A stretch of 64,000 nucleotides of DNA from Epiperipatus broadwayi (GCA_028023455.1 JAQFVV010000143.1:2855301-2919300); one strand, 5' to 3'; shown: positions 9,731 to 24,000, counted from the first letter of the stretch. Numbers and translations are program-made. The notes: generated by a model not told the origin, from the sequence alone.

Positions 9731-11670
9731 TGAAAAACATTTTTCCCCATCACCTACACCAGCATCGCTATGGTAGCCCTTTTTTTTTTCAATTAATATA
9801 GACAAAGGTATATTATTTTTGTTATATAAATCACTATTATATTCCTATTTCGTATTCCATCTACTTTTTCTACAAATAATTTGCCATTTCAATCGTCAGT
9901 TTTTGATTCATTCATGTAAATCTTTTTTTTTTTTTTTATTCCAACTGTTTTATTTATATTAACAACAATAATTCATTAGCGTCATCTATGTAAGAATGAT
10001 TAATCAATGCCTGTCTAATTCCCAGACTAGTATCAGGCTATTGGTTTGGTTTTCATTAGTGGGGAATACTGGATTGGACATACCTAACCAAAAACCACCT
10101 TGACTTTTATAGTACATAAACTAATGATTTAAAATTTCATACACTAAGATTTTTAACTCAGTTATATCTGCTTTCACACACACAAAACTGATATCTGATA
10201 TTAATCTTTATTAAAGACTTTGAGAAAATTAGTTGATATTTTTGTAAAGGAATCTATGGCTCTTGCTAAAAGATAGTTTTCTGTTTTTTTTTTTTACTAT
10301 ATAGTTATCTTTTTGTAATTTTTTATATTTTTTATTTTCACTGTTTTAATAACTAAATTCATTTTTTAACTCTTCATATTAGAAAATGACTGTGGGCTGT
10401 TGGAATCTCTGGTTAAATTTTTTTGGTAATTAAACTGCCAAGTGCTCATGTAAGCAAGCATACAACTCTTTAAAAGATAATTTATCTAAAGTATCTGGTC
10501 TCAACAAGTATTTGCCAGGAATCATATTTTTCAATGCTCAACACATTAGCATGTCATTTAGCTATTGGTCTTTTTAAGTTTATAATTATTAATTAAAATA
10601 TATGTATATATTTTTTTGAGACAAACTGGACATTACTTTGCATTTTTTTGCCATCAAAATTTTAAATTTGTTAATCTTAGTCATGCCATGTTAGTAATTT
10701 AATTTCACATTTACTTAGTAGGATATATTTGCATACTGGCTACAGTAATTGCATATGCACAGATATAATGCATGAAAATATCTACCCACTTTGCTAAAAC
10801 TTGGGATTTGAATCTGGATGAAATATTAGAATTGTTTATGATAATTGAAAATGTTTAAACATGATCAGGATTTTTCAAGTAAGTACATCCAGACAACTAT
10901 TCAATCATTGGTTGATAATTACCTATCTAGCTCTTTTTTGGTTGAGAATAAAATAAGATGATCCCTAAAAATGACTAATTGATGAATAATATATATTTCT
11001 TTGTTCTTCTATAGAGGAATTCTGGAGAAATCTTTATCATGCAGTGAGTTATTAAGGTTGTTTATCTTTTACTTATAGTATATGCACATATTATTAAATA
11101 TATGTTAAAGGAATTTGATAAAATTCAAGTGAAGTAGAAGCAGTTAAAAATGAAGACACTATAATTATTACTATTAACAATTTACTATATAAATAATTAA
11201 TAATTACTTAACCATTGAATTAAATGCTGACTAATATGTGAAATGATATTAATATTATATGAAACTATTTAGCTTTATACATATCAGTCATTGCTTTATT
11301 AGAAGCTAGAAATTTTATTTTTGTTGTGAATTAAGGTCATTACTGACCTTTGCTAGCAGAATAAGCATTATAGATTAAAAGGAAATAGAAAGTCAAGTTA
11401 CTTTGATAATAAACCAAGAGAAAACTTTATCAAGATTCTGCCATTAACCCTTAAGATTTATGAAGAAAGGTTCTTTGATACTGATATATCATTTAAAAGC
11501 CAAAGATTTTCCAATGCACTCAGTGATTGTAGAAACCAATAAAACTAATAGTGGCAGAATTGGAAACTTTATTAGGTTTAAGTCATCTGCTGATATAAAA
11601 AAGCAGATTTCTAAATTTGAAATGATCATTGGTTGCCCATTTATTAGAAGTATTTTTCTTTGAATGAGAA
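9731..11670. other. AT-rich DNA, no gene recognised
   Basis: Homopolymer T tracts and AT-rich sequence. The left part may be further 5' sequence of the - strand gypsy relic, but no domain is readable. Confidence 0.35.
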
Positions 11671-11686
11671 CCTTAATAATCATAAT

Positions 11687-11748
11687 ACATCATATAATCA
11701 CCATTTCTTATGCTTGCTCATAATTGTATGGAGAGTTTTGCCTATTTT
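11687..11748 (+). mobile_element. Family A minimal copy (62 bp)
   Basis: The left half (ATAATCACCATTTCTTATGC, ending near CTCATAA) matches one end of family A. The right half (TTGTATGGAGAGTTTTGCC, ending TATTTT) matches the other end in inverted orientation, with the whole body missing. It is flanked by AATCATAAT (11678-11686) and AATCATGAT (11749-11757), a 9-bp target duplication with one mismatch. It shows which ends are sufficient to define an insertion. Confidence 0.6.
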
Positions 11749-11759
11749 AATCATGATAT

Positions 11760-13230
11760 GGATGTTTTTTTTGTTCAGTTATATTGTGGCAATTCTCAGA
11801 GATTATTTAACAAGCTGAAAAAAGAAGGAAGTTTCTCATTCCACTCTAATAATTTAAAAACTAGTAAAAATATATTTGTCAATATAGAATACCTCAAACA
11901 TATAGAAACTATTACTTAATGCCTTTAAATTTACAACCCAGACTAACCAAATTGCGAATGATTCTCATTATGTATTGAATTAATCAGAATATGGCAAAGA
12001 ATCCGAAAGTTAAATTTTTAGCTGTAAATAATAAACAGCAATCAATAAGATCAGGAATAAAATGTTTTTTAAACTTAATCTATTATGAAAAAAAAAAGTT
12101 CCAGAACTTAATGTAACCTCAGATTTTATCATTTTTGATCATATTAATCTAGTGAATAATGAGCTTAGTCTATAATCTACCTGATTACCTGTGGAAATTA
12201 GACATTCTCAATTTGTATGCAAGGTCATAAAATGATAACAAAGAAATTATTATATCTCCAGAAGATGGATTTCTTTGTTCATAAAAGAATCTCATGTAGC
12301 ATAAGTTTCACATGAAAAGTTTGAATTAAAACACTGCAAGCATAATTGTGATAATTTATTTATTTGTGTCATCATAAGATCAATTAAGTCAATTAATAAT
12401 GTTCTAATAATGTTTTACATGATTATATTTCAAGTTTTTTTGCATCACTGTACAAGGCTAGAGATTGCTTGAAATATTTTAATATCAATAAACTGGTTCA
12501 TTAATTTCATTTCTGTCTTCAGATACAGTTATGGCATTCTAAGAATAAATCAAATTATTACTTGCCTAATTGAAGGCAGGACTATAAAACAATTTATATG
12601 TGCTAGTGCAACCCATTAATTCTTTCTTAACCATTGACCAACTAGACTAAACTTAATTACTACAATTAGACCAACATTTAATAAATAATCCTTTATCAGT
12701 AATTCATCAAAAGGTATTAGCCTTAGACTGGTACATCAGTTTTTGTTTCGATCTGCAATAATTAAGCTTCTACAAATAATTTTCATAATCATAGGAATAA
12801 AAAAAAGAACCTGTGCTATATTTAGAATGTAAATAAAATGAGGTATTTAGAATATAACAAAACTATTGTGAAGTAAAAATTAAAAAGTTAAAAATATGTA
12901 AAGTTATTATTTGATAAGTGCTTCCATAGTAGAAAATATTTTACTAAAAAAATAGACCAGGATACAGATCAGCTAAAATGATAAATAAACAATGGTAGTA
13001 ATTAGTGTTCTGGAACTTGTTGTTGAACTGAAAGGAATAAAAATAATGAGATCTTCATACACACATTTCTTCAGCAGAACTGATCGTATTAATCCAAGGA
13101 ACTGCAAAGCCAAGTGTTTGAGAGGACTAGAAATGACCCAGTGAACTTTATTACTGAAGATTCAAAAGTAGACCTAGGGATTTATACAGACCACACGAAG
13201 CATTATGATTTTATATGCCTATATACCTGC
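11760..13230. other. AT-rich DNA, no gene recognised
   Basis: A 69-codon open frame starts at 11710 and runs through to 11919, but it begins inside the family A fragment and has no recognisable domain. Nothing else was found. Confidence 0.35.
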
Positions 13231-13232
13231 AT

Positions 13233-13450
13233 ATCATAAGTGACTATATTTTAATATTAATCCAAGAAATTGTTACTGTAAAGCATTACTATTATTTTTT
13301 TGTTATTATTTTGTCAGTTATAATGTCAATTTATAGTTATAAATCATAAGTGACTATATTTTAATACTAATCCAAGAAATCGTTACTGTAAAGCATTACT
13401 ATTATTTTTTTATTATTTTGTCAGTTATAATGTCAATTTATAGTTATAAA
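13233..13450. repeat. Tandem duplication, 110-bp unit, two copies
   Basis: ATCATAAGTGACTATATTTT begins at 13233 and again at 13343; the copies run to about 13342 and 13450. They differ by a few substitutions and a small indel in the T-rich middle, so the event is fairly recent. Confidence 0.9.
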
Positions 13451-13658
13451 TTTTCTTGTGTTGTAATTATTTCTGATTGTCTGACTACATTTGCCATTTC
13501 TACTCTATAGGTTGTACACAGCAGAAAACAGGTGCAGTTAACAGAATCAAATATGAATTGTAATTTTGTCTAGTTGAAGTCAGAAATAGGATTTCGATCA
13601 TTGGCTAGAACTTTTAACTAAAACTAAATATAAACAAATGTTTACTTATCTTCTAATT

Positions 13659-13860
13659 CAAGGGTGGGGCACCGTTTTTTTGCCACGGGCCATTTGGATA
13701 TTTTTAATATCATTTGAGAGCCATAGAAAATTATCAGTTTTTAAAAATTAGCCTCCTATATTTGATCAAAAATTTAATTAATTTACTCCTAATCATTAGG
13801 AGTGGGCAATCTTTTCAACTGGAAAGCCAATTTCAACTCTACCTTTTTAAACAACGACCA
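13659..13860. mobile_element. hAT-like terminal fragment (tentative)
   Basis: CAAGGGTGGGGCACCGTTTT followed by CCACGGGCCATTTGG resembles the end of hAT-type non-autonomous elements (CAGGGGTGGGCAACC ... CGGGCC). A weaker version (TAGGAGTGGGCAATC) follows at 13795. No opposite terminus or 8-bp target duplication was found, so this is a fragment at best. Confidence 0.35.
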
Positions 13861-16800
13861 TATCTTTTTTTTTTGTGAATTTAAAAATAAAGTAACATCA
13901 TTATTATTAATGACTGGTCCATATTTATATTCTATGTAGATTAATTCTGCAGCAGCTAAGTATAGTCTTATATAAACTCCACTTCAGAAAATGGTTTCAA
14001 ATTTTCTGCTCCTTTTTTTTTTAAAAAAAAATGTAACTTGTTTTCATAGAATTTTTTGACTTGTTTCACTTTTTATAAAATCTGTCAATTATTTGATGAA
14101 GCTCTTTTTCAAGTTTTTTAATATTTCTTCCCAATACTTGCTGTAATCAGAATGTTTTGATAAATATTGCCTCTTAATATTGTGTTCTTTGTTAACAAAT
14201 ACTTTTCAGATCTATCAGGCACATATTATGCCCAAATAACAATGGTAGGGTAATTTTTATATCAGTCATGTTTTTGTTAGTGAATAAGAAATAAGATATC
14301 TATAATGTATATCATTTATTACGTATTCATTATTTAAATCATTTTTAATTAAGAGATTTTTACAGTATTATCTTTATAAAGTCGAATCTTGCATTATGAT
14401 TTGTAGAGGTCTCTCTTGTTAAAATTAAGCATGCAAGGCGCATGTACTAAGGTTTTAGCCTTATATAAGTAGTATTATCTTTATAACTTTTTATAATCTG
14501 TATATCAGAGTTGTTGTATGATATTGTTCAAAATTAAATTTATTGCTTTTATAATTGAATAGTAAAATTTACTTTTGTGACCAAAATTTATATTAAATTT
14601 TAATAATATTGTTTTAAATTTTTATGTTTTGTAAAAATAATTACAATTTGTTAGAATTAAATATGTTAAATACATATTGTTATTTCCAATTATTAGATTC
14701 ATCCACATATCAGTACCACAGATGGATTTGAATACATGGAACTTTTGATATATTGTTTTTTAAGAAACCAGATAAAATAAATGGCTACATAAAAATGGTA
14801 AAATGTAAGTCTATTAAAATTAGATAAGCATAACTTAAGCATTAGCTTCAAATACAACTCAGATATTATAATTTAAAATATTCTACATTTATTTATTACT
14901 CATAGTCATTCGATTTTATTAGAAATAAACAATCTTATCTAAACATTAATTTATTGTTAAAAAAAACAGAAATTATTATTTGGTGTTTTCCCGAAGGTTT
15001 GTGATGATGGTGTGTTTTAGTTGCATTTTTATATTGGACTATTTCCATCATCTAATATGAGTATTGAATATCTTTATAAAAATTTAACTTTATTTAATTA
15101 TTCCAAATACATTTGCATAGAAATTTTACTGCTTCAGTTAACCCTAAAAAAGTTACAAACAAAGCAAAAAACTCTTATTATACTTGTAGCAAAATGAAAA
15201 GCTTGAAAGTCAAAGTTAAATTTTTCTAAAAAAAAAATGACAAAAGATATAAATATCTTAATTATAAGAATTAAAAAAACTATCTATGGAAAAGAATATT
15301 GCATCAGAACTGTTATTTGTCAGTGATATATGCCTAAAAATGTGCCTGAAAAGTTTTCTATAATATGTATATTTATAGCGCTGAACTTGGGATCAAAGAA
15401 AGGAGTTAATAGATATGGTTAACAATATATACATATATGAAGGATTGAGAGTTCACTGCATTAGAAATTTTATTGATAATTGTAAAAATTTCAATTTCAT
15501 TTATTGAAAAAAGAAGATAACAGCATTAATTGAATATTTCATAATATGACCTTTATTTTTAAATCATCAATCATTGTTGTATTTAAAATATGTTTGCATT
15601 ATTATTAATCAAATAAAACAAAAGAATGTGTCCAAATAATCATAAAACTATAGACAGACATCCTTATTGATTTTTTGAGTGATTACATCGTTAATGATTT
15701 GATTATAAAAAAAAATGGCATTCTTTTCTTAAGAAAAATTGACAAAAAAACTTAAAATTGATGTATGGATTAAAGCAACAAATAAAGACAATTATTTGCT
15801 TATTGTCATATCTGTGAAAATATTTGTATGTCATTAGTTGATTTGTATATTCATTATAAAATTTACTTTTAATTTTTGTCTTCTTTTTATTTTTTTTCCC
15901 TTTATTTTTTTCCCCGCAATTAGAATGGTTATATTCATTTATGAATAACTCTGCTAATGAATCTAAATTATAACTTATGAAGTATAAATCTCACTTTTAT
16001 TTGTATTTAGAATCTTCGATTCATTGAAAATTTGCATCATTAAATGGAAAATATTTGCTTTCACTGGAATAATTATTTAAATTATTTAAAACTCTATTAC
16101 TTTTATGATTTAAAAATAATTTTTTAATTAATTATTTTAAATTCTTAGAAGAACACAGTCAGTTTCTAACTTTTGCAAGTAGTTAATTGTGCAACTTTTT
16201 CTGATAGATATTGCTGTGTACAGCCACCATGAGTATTACAGTCGGGATAAAGGTAGGCTGACGAACAGAATAAAAAGTAATTTGGGAATAAGATTATGCC
16301 AAAATACTGACTTTATTACCACAAGTTACTAAGAGTAAGATTTTACCAACATGCTTAATATATTTACAAATTATACATATCAATATTATTACTTACAAGT
16401 ACATGACCAACAAGGCATACATAAATTGTAATAAAGCAGATATGGCTTGTATAGTCCCTAGATTCACTTCAGTAGCTTCAGTGGTAGAGCTCACTGGATT
16501 CCTCCATATTCCTCCTTACACTCTAGCCATTCTGTATCTTCTGTCAGCAACGATCAGTTCCAGTGATGTGAATATGTAGTAAGACCCTAATTTTACTTAT
16601 CTCCAAGTTTTTATATGTTTTTCCCCTAATGTGGAATGTTCTAGAACTAATTAATTATACTTGTTCCTTATCTTTTAATTAATCATTTTCTAATCCAGAA
16701 CTGCTTATCAAAATTTTAATCTTAACACTTGTAACTTTGTAATATTTTATTTTTTTAAGTTCTAGATATACATATAATGCAGATACATAAATTGAAAACT

Positions 16801-16955
16801 TGATTATGAATTTTAAAAAAACCTCTTTTTTATTTCAATAGTAAAGAAGTAAAATTTGTTTGCTGCTAATAAAAGATATTATTATTTTTTCCCTATTTTT
16901 AAACTAAAGAAAGGAGTTTGTTGTTAATTGATAGGAGACTGATTCCTCTTTGAGA
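13861..16955. other. AT-rich DNA, no gene recognised
   Basis: No supported gene, RNA or repeat. A slightly more GC-balanced patch at 16210-16570 has no readable frame. Confidence 0.35.
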
Positions 16956-17389
16956 CATTAAAGTAATCGAACAGGGCAAATTCCTAATGTCCATTCCATA
17001 CATTGTTGTTATTGCAGCTATTATTACTATGTGATTGTTTATGGGCTGCTCATCATCATGCATTAGCCAGCGTGGTGGGTTTATTGGCTTTTTATCTCTG
17101 TGTTTAAGATCTAGAAACACCATGGTCTTTCTTCTCAATTGCCTGATAGCTCTTTCTTGAAGGCAGAATGAATGGATGTATGAATGAACTTACTTTTTTT
17201 TCTTCTAATAGATATTTACAATCATAACAGACAAAATTAAATCATGGCCCTTATTCCCAGGAGGCTGTAAAGTTGTCAGCCAAGGTAGTTATTGATGGCT
17301 GAAGGTGGAGAGTGCTAAGAATGTCCTGATTACAGACCCAGGATGTTATTTGATGGTGACTTTTTATTTAGCTATATCACTTTCGAATG

Positions 17390-17900
17390 AAGGAAGATTG
17401 CAAGAACTAGAATAACTTATCTAATATTAAACTGGATAATATTGGACTTTGTGAAATTAGAAGAAAAAATGAAGAGACGATTTAAAATGTGAACATGTAC
17501 TGTACTATAAAGGCGCAAACAATAAAAATACAAGTGAGGAAGGAAATGGAAGCATTCAATTGAAAGTATCGCACAATTGGATTATATTTTGATTAGCAGA
17601 AAATATTTATTTCAAGATTGTAATGTTTTTAATAAATTCAACACAGGAAATGATCATCGATTAGTGAGATGTAAAATGAGAGAAAGAAAATAATCTTAAG
17701 AAACATTTCAATGAATTTAAATTAGAACGTGCAAATCGTTTTCAAAATGATAACAGATTTTGAACATAATTCAGATTTGAATGAAATCAATAGGAAGATA
17801 ATGATACACTTTTAAAAACTGCAACAATGATAGTTGGTACAAGAAAGCAGCTATTGACCAGTAAAGTTTCTACTGAGACAAGATAATTTATGAAGAAAAG
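17390..17900 (+). pseudogene. LINE endonuclease domain remnant
   Basis: Near 17385 the frame gives SNEGRLQELE and then LDNIGLCEIRRK, matching the opening of AP-endonuclease domains of RTE-like LINEs (N-x-G-K-L ... D-I-L-G-L-S-E-x-R-W). At 17575-17690 it reads QLDYILISRKY and then NDHRLVRCKM, the C-terminal D-Y-I and S-D-H-R catalytic region with Ser changed to Asn. Stops interrupt it. Confidence 0.6.
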
Positions 17901-18064
17901 AAGGAATATAAAATATATAAAAATGATGCATTAAGAAGGATTGAATATATATAATTTTGTAAAATGATGTGAAAAAGATTTGATAACAATATAAGAAAGA
18001 ATAATTGTAAATTAGTAAGGAAAGCTATAGTAGAAAATAAGTCTCAAGAATATAAAACAACATC

Positions 18065-19640
18065 TTGGTGTTGATAGGACTTATTTCTGCAATAATAGAA
18101 AGAGATGAAACTATTACTAAAAAGAGAGATAACATGAAATGTGTAGAAAAATTGTATCAAGAATTATATAGCAATAAAAAACAAGGAAAAATATTTCCTA
18201 CAACTACTATATCTTATGAATTGCCCAGGATTTTAAATGAAGAATTGAGAAATGCAATTAAATGTATGAAAAAAGGAAAAACTCCAGATTATGATGAAAT
18301 TATAATTGATATCTAAGATGTAGAAAAAATGTTGGCAAAGTTATATACTAAATATCTAAGTGATAAATGTATACTAGATAATTGGAAGAATGCAGTACTA
18401 ATATTAATATTTAAAAATGTGATAGAGAAGATATTAGAAATTACAGACATATCAGTCTTTTATCAGCTTTATAAAATTTTACCAAGATAATTACAACTTA
18501 TCTACAGTGAACTTTGGATTTTAACCAACTAAAAGAACAAGATGGATTTGAAAGTAGTTGATCATATTCAAATATTGGGAGAAGTTATAGAAAGGACTAA
18601 TGAATATGAGTTGTCATGTTTTGGATTTATAAATTATGAAAAGGAATTTCATTCTTTAGAATTTCTTCAGTGGTTAAAATCTTGGAACATTTAGGTATAG
18701 ATCAAGGATATTGTCATATTCTGAAGAATATTCATAAAAATTTGATAGCAACAATTAGATTACATAATGATAATAGGAAGATTAACATTATGAAGGGTTA
18801 AGACAGGGTGACTCCATTTCTCCAAAATTTTCACAGCAGGTTTGCAAGAAGTATTTTGTGGATTGAAATGGGAAACTAAGAGAGTAAAAGTAAATGGAGA
18901 TTATTTAAATCATTTAGATTTTGCAGATAATGTAATTGTTTTAGCAAATAATGCTTTAGAGTTTCAGGAAATGTTGCAAGAGTTATCAAATGAAAGTAAG
19001 ACTTAAAGGTGAATATTAAAAAGACTAAAATAATGATCAATGAATTTTCTCAAAAGAAGAAAATAAAGATTGATAATGATGAATTAGAAGAGGTTAACAA
19101 CTACATATACTTTGGTCATATTATTACTACAGATGGAAACACATGAATGAAATTAATTATAGAATTAAACTTTGTTGGAGTTCTTTTGGTAAAAATAACT
19201 TAATATTAAAAGGAAATATGCTTATGTGTTTGAAAAGGAAGATTTTTAATGAATGTGTTTCACCAGTTCTTACTTATAGATCTGGGACTTTGTATCCTTA
19301 ACAGAAGACCAATACAAAGATCTTGGATCACTCAATGAAGTATGGAGAAATGGATGTAACAAGAAGAGATCGAAAATGAAATACATGGATGAGAAAATAA
19401 ACAGGTGTTATGAATGTCATTGAAAGAATTAAAAGACTGTAATGGAGTTGTGCTGGGCATATTGCTAGAAGAAATGGTAATAGATGGCCAATTGAAAAAT
19501 GGATTCCAGGAGATTGTAAAAGACCCAGGAAGAGACCACATGTGAGATAGATCGATGAAATAAGGAAGTATGTGGGTGTGATTTGGAAAATATTGGCTTG
19601 AGATTGGAAAAGATGGGTTGAATTTGAAGAAATCTCCATT
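18065..19640 (+). pseudogene. LINE reverse transcriptase remnant
   Basis: An open stretch of 83 codons (18065-18316) carries the RT entry block ending KKGKTPDYDEI. Then come IRNYRHISLLSA (about 18440), KGLRQGDSISP (about 18794), and LDFADNVIVLANN (about 18915), where active RTs have F/Y-A-D-D: the second catalytic Asp is Asn. The tail includes a thumb-like region (19080-19300) and, at 19530-19620, IDEIRKYVGVIWK followed by DWKRWVEFE, the typical end of these proteins. The enzyme is inactive. Confidence 0.7.
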
Positions 19641-19789
19641 CTACAGTAGATTGATAATAGTTAAAAATGTTGATAATGGTGAAACTGAATTATGAATCAT
19701 ATGACACCTTTAAAATATTTTGTGCTGTTTCTGTGTATATGTATGTATTAAATAAATATAACTAAAAAAAATTATTTTCAGTAATTACA

Positions 19790-20940
19790 TTTAACATAAA
19801 GATACAACATAATGGAAAGTTTTTTTTTTTTTAAATTTATGCTATATATATCATATTTTTATTTACAAAGTATGGATTTACATATGTCAACCTGTAATTA
19901 CTTGAAAGTCTATTTTAAGCAAATTATTTATTACAAATACGTTTTGAATTGAATTCTATCAAATATATATATATATATTGTGCCCTTTTCTATAGGTTAG
20001 TAATAGTCCATCACAGTCAATTACTAAAAATTTTAAATTTTAGAATATGTTCTTTTGATTTATTAATTATAGTTTGTCAATTATATTATAAAGTACAATT
20101 TGAAGTTAAAGCAAATACGTAGTATATAAAATTATAACGAATCATTTAAAAATAGTTAAGTAAAGCTTAAAATATTGTTGCATATGGTTGTAAAAGCTGG
20201 CCATATTAAATAACACAGCTATAAATATTAAAAGTATATTTAAAAAAGTTTGATTTTAATAGTTAAAAACTTATAGTAATAAATGTTATATTTTAAATTT
20301 ATAAAGTCGTATTTAATAATCTAATAAAAATCGTATATTTTAAAAATAAACTTTGTGATGGTGAAAATTGTATTTGATTCTATATTTTTTGAATTATTTT
20401 TCCAAACTTTTATAATTATTTTATATAATATAATAAGGGTAGCAATTTTATAAATCCAGGCAGAGAAATAGATTGGAAATCGTCTGTCTTAAATTTTATA
20501 TTAATCATGTGACTTGTATATTACATACTTTCACACACACTGCTTGTTTGAATTAATAACAAAGTTTAAAATGTTTTAAAAGTTATATTATAGAATTGGA
20601 TGGAATTATTGCCTATCATAAAAGCAAATAATAATAAATATTAAGTTAACTATCGTATAGCATGTTTTAAATAATGTAATGAAGACGAATACAGTTAATA
20701 AAGTTAAATATTTTGTTTAAATAAAACTAGATAAATGGAATATTAAGAATGGAATAGGGTATTAAAATTATTTTAAAAGTCATTTTAAATGTTTGAAGAA
20801 TTTTGATAAAGTAATAATCAATCTGAAAGTAATATTTTAAATGATATTTTGAGTTATTACATCATAAATTTTTATTTTAAAGATTTAATTCTGTAAAAAA
20901 TTGAAAATATGTAAATTTGTTCTCAAGCTAAAAGTAAGAA
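19790..20940. other. AT-rich DNA, no gene recognised
   Basis: Contains a (TA)n run at 19962-19978 and long A/T stretches; nothing else is seen. Confidence 0.4.
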
Positions 20941-20944
20941 TCAA

Positions 20945-21036
20945 CCAATCAAATGAGGTATTCTTACAGACTATAAATACGAATTGCACGGGGGGTATCA
21001 GAGGAGATTTAATAATGTATTGAAACCAGAGACAGG
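20945..21036 (+). promoter_or_regulatory. Possible core promoter: CCAAT box, TATA box, splice donor
   Basis: CCAAT at 20945-20949 and TATAAATA at 20972-20979 lie 22 bp apart. A start about 28 bp downstream would fall near 21005, in GAGGAGATTTA. A donor-like CAG/GTATAT follows at 21035/21036, which would make a short non-coding first exon. The spacing is good, but this DNA is AT-rich and no downstream coding exon was found (the 65-codon frame at 21273-21470 is unrecognised). Confidence 0.25.
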
Positions 21037-24000
21037 TATATTAGCAGCTATCAAAGAAGTTAGTATTTTTTAAATTTTTATTTAGTCAATTTTTAATACT
21101 TTCTTATAGTTTTATTTGCAGAAACTAATTGATAATTTTTAAGAAGTATTTTGCAAAAGAGAGTTTAAAAAATAATATATTTGGGAACTTCGTGAAAATG
21201 ATTTGCTAGTTTTTTAAAGTACTTACCAGGATTATTTTATCTGAAATTTGACCTAAACTTCGCAATGAAAAGATGGATATACTGTGGAATGAAATGGATA
21301 TAAATTCTAATAATATAAAAATGTTTTTGGAATATTTTGATACAGCTTTATTAGTGCTTCACCGGAGAACTATTCTAGTGCATAAAAATCATAGTACGGA
21401 CATTATACTGATACAGTGCAAAGTTATTTTCTGTTTAAAAGGGAAAAATTGGAGACGCATTATTATTTAGATAAGCTTATCCAAGATTTATTTTTTAAAA
21501 ATAGTAATAAGACAATTATATCTTATGAATCGTTCTATATAATATTATATCAAAAGGAGTAAAATGTTATATCCTTTCTGAAGGTAACATTTTTAAAAAA
21601 AATTATTTTCAAGAGTTAAAGAAAGAACCCAGGAGAATATGTTACTGAAGCGTTTTTGATATTAAAACCTCCAGTCTTAGAATTGTTTAAAATGTATTTA
21701 GAAAAGATTTGTTTAAAAGTACTTGAAGTTTTTTTTTTTAAAAACTGATATATAAAAAAAATACCAAACGAAAGTTTAAATGTATTAAGAAGGAAACTTA
21801 TATAAAAAAAGTGAACACATAGTTGAATAAAAAATGGATCCATGGAAATATTGTAAAAAAAGTTTACCAAATATTTTTAAAGTTAAGCTAGATGGAGTGA
21901 TGCATCGGATACGCCGCAGAGAATATTGGCAGAGAATATTGAAGAAATTTCACGGGATTAATTAATATTATGATTTAATAATTATCATCCTAAATACTAA
22001 AACCAAGGATTATTTTCTATAAATTTTACTAAATGGGTTAATATTTATTTTTATTTTTAAACTTTAATGCGCTTGGAGGAGAACATTTTAAAACTATAGA
22101 GAAAATAATAAACATTTTGGACTTATCAGGAACTATTGTCAAGAAAATATGTAATTATAGTTTTGATTCCTTTTATTTTATTAACCTAGTTTAAATCTAA
22201 ATTTTTTTTTATAAGATTAGGAAAACATAAAACATTAATTTGTTGATGATATAAAATTTTATAATGGAATAATCTAATAATTTAGATAAGAATATATTTT
22301 AAAATAAAGTGTATGAATGTATTTCTTTATGTTTGCAATGATCGGTATCTAGTGGATGAAGAAGCCTACTGAATATGATGACCAGATAAAGGTTATTTTG
22401 GTAATAATAATGACTATTAATAATTTATAATGTATATTTTTGTTTTCTTTAGATCATCTATGAATCATAAGAATGAAGTGTAAAAGTTTTTTTTTATTAT
22501 ATGTAACGCATTTCATACAACATTTTAAAAAAGCATTATGAGATAGGATTGATTTGAAAATATGCATACGGCGATTTTTTTTATATTAGTGATATAATCC
22601 AACATAATAACAAATAGTTATGTGATTCTTTCAAAATTTTCATGTTATTGGATATTCAAATATTGTCTAGTTAGATTGTATATGATTAAACATACAGAAT
22701 GATGAAGTAGACAAACTTTTCTTATGGAACAGCTAGATTGTTTTAAAATTATCAGTGAATTTTATTTATTGTTTTGTAAATGCAGATAGTTATTTATCGA
22801 TGTAAGATGTGGAAAATCTTGAGAAATAATGTTGAAATAGTGGCTTGGAAGTACTTAGTGAACAGGAAACCAAGATGATGTTTTTAAGAAATAGGATATG
22901 ATAAGGAATAGAAATAATATTTAGTCTTTGTGTGGATATCAGCATAGTTAACAAAGCCCTATGACTGGTACACATTTTATTTGGACAGTGTTTTATATTT
23001 CTTTAAATATTTGATGTTCTAATAAAGCTGAAGAAATAGCTTTAACATCGTTCATGTATTAGAGGTTATTAGACAGGTAAAGGTCATACCTCTTTGCACT
23101 GTGCCATGTTTTTGAGATATATTATGAGTGATACTCTAGCTTTCTTCCTTAAATCCTATACATCTGTTTCGCTATCTTTATTTCATGTAACTGCATCGTT
23201 CACTAATATATTTTGAAAAGAAATGATAAATAATTTAGAACTTAGGTTATGCTATCGTTTTTTGTATAAGATTGGTTTATTTGCTTATAAGGAACAGAAT
23301 TGAAGGTCCAATGAATCCTAAGGGAAAGAAAGAATCATAGAATATATTTTTGAATTTATTTCGGAAATGAAATATAAATTTTGGAATAGAGTATCTAAAC
23401 AAGATGTTTTCTTTGAAATGTTAATTATTTTTAAATGCTTTATTATTTTTTTAGAAGAAAAATAAATATTGCATATTTTTAAAATACAATAGTACAAATT
23501 AAATTATATAAACAATATGCATAGTATATTTTTTGTTTATTGAATAACAGGAATATATTGATTATTATACTTATATCATACTAAAGTAAGGCTAAATAAG
23601 AATATATTATGATTAGTAAACATCGTGTGATAAAACACTAAAATCTAGTACTGAATTTTGGATGAATATTTTATGTAACATCTTTGACTTTGCACGATGA
23701 AAATTTTTTAATATTTTGAGAAATCCATACTCATTATAAAGTTAATTTTGTTTTTCTGTAGAATGTTTTCCTATGAAGGTTTTAAAAATAAGATAGTTTA
23801 ATAATATTAAGGATGAAATATTTTGCTAATAAAATAAATAAATATATTTGTAATAAGTTAACCATAACGAGAAACCAAATGGTAACATTTTTTTTTTATT
23901 TTGTCTTAAGTCTAAATAAAGATATAACTAAACTATAAATTATTTTTATATAACTTAGTAGATAAAAATGTAAGAATAAAATAAGGATATCCATTGTAAA

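Larger units (their letters stand above)
16960..19785 (+). mobile_element. RTE-type LINE, near full length, inactive
   Basis: A non-LTR retrotransposon with 5' region, endonuclease, reverse transcriptase and a 3' end running into TAAATAAATATAACTAAAAAAA-like tail sequence. The 5' part (about 16985-17110) reappears in the deleted copy at 25225-25350, and the C-terminal part in the copy at 54801-55301. Many stops and frameshifts break the protein. Clade assignment (RTE/BovB-like) rests on the endonuclease and C-terminal motifs and was not confirmed by a tree. Confidence 0.7.

Noticed and set aside
11460-11683. Overlapping open frames of 67 (+) and 64 (-) codons
   Set aside because: No recognisable domain, no splice context, and length expected by chance.
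19328-19639. 103-codon - strand open frame
   Set aside because: Antisense to the C-terminal RT code of the LINE; composition is an AT-rich shadow.
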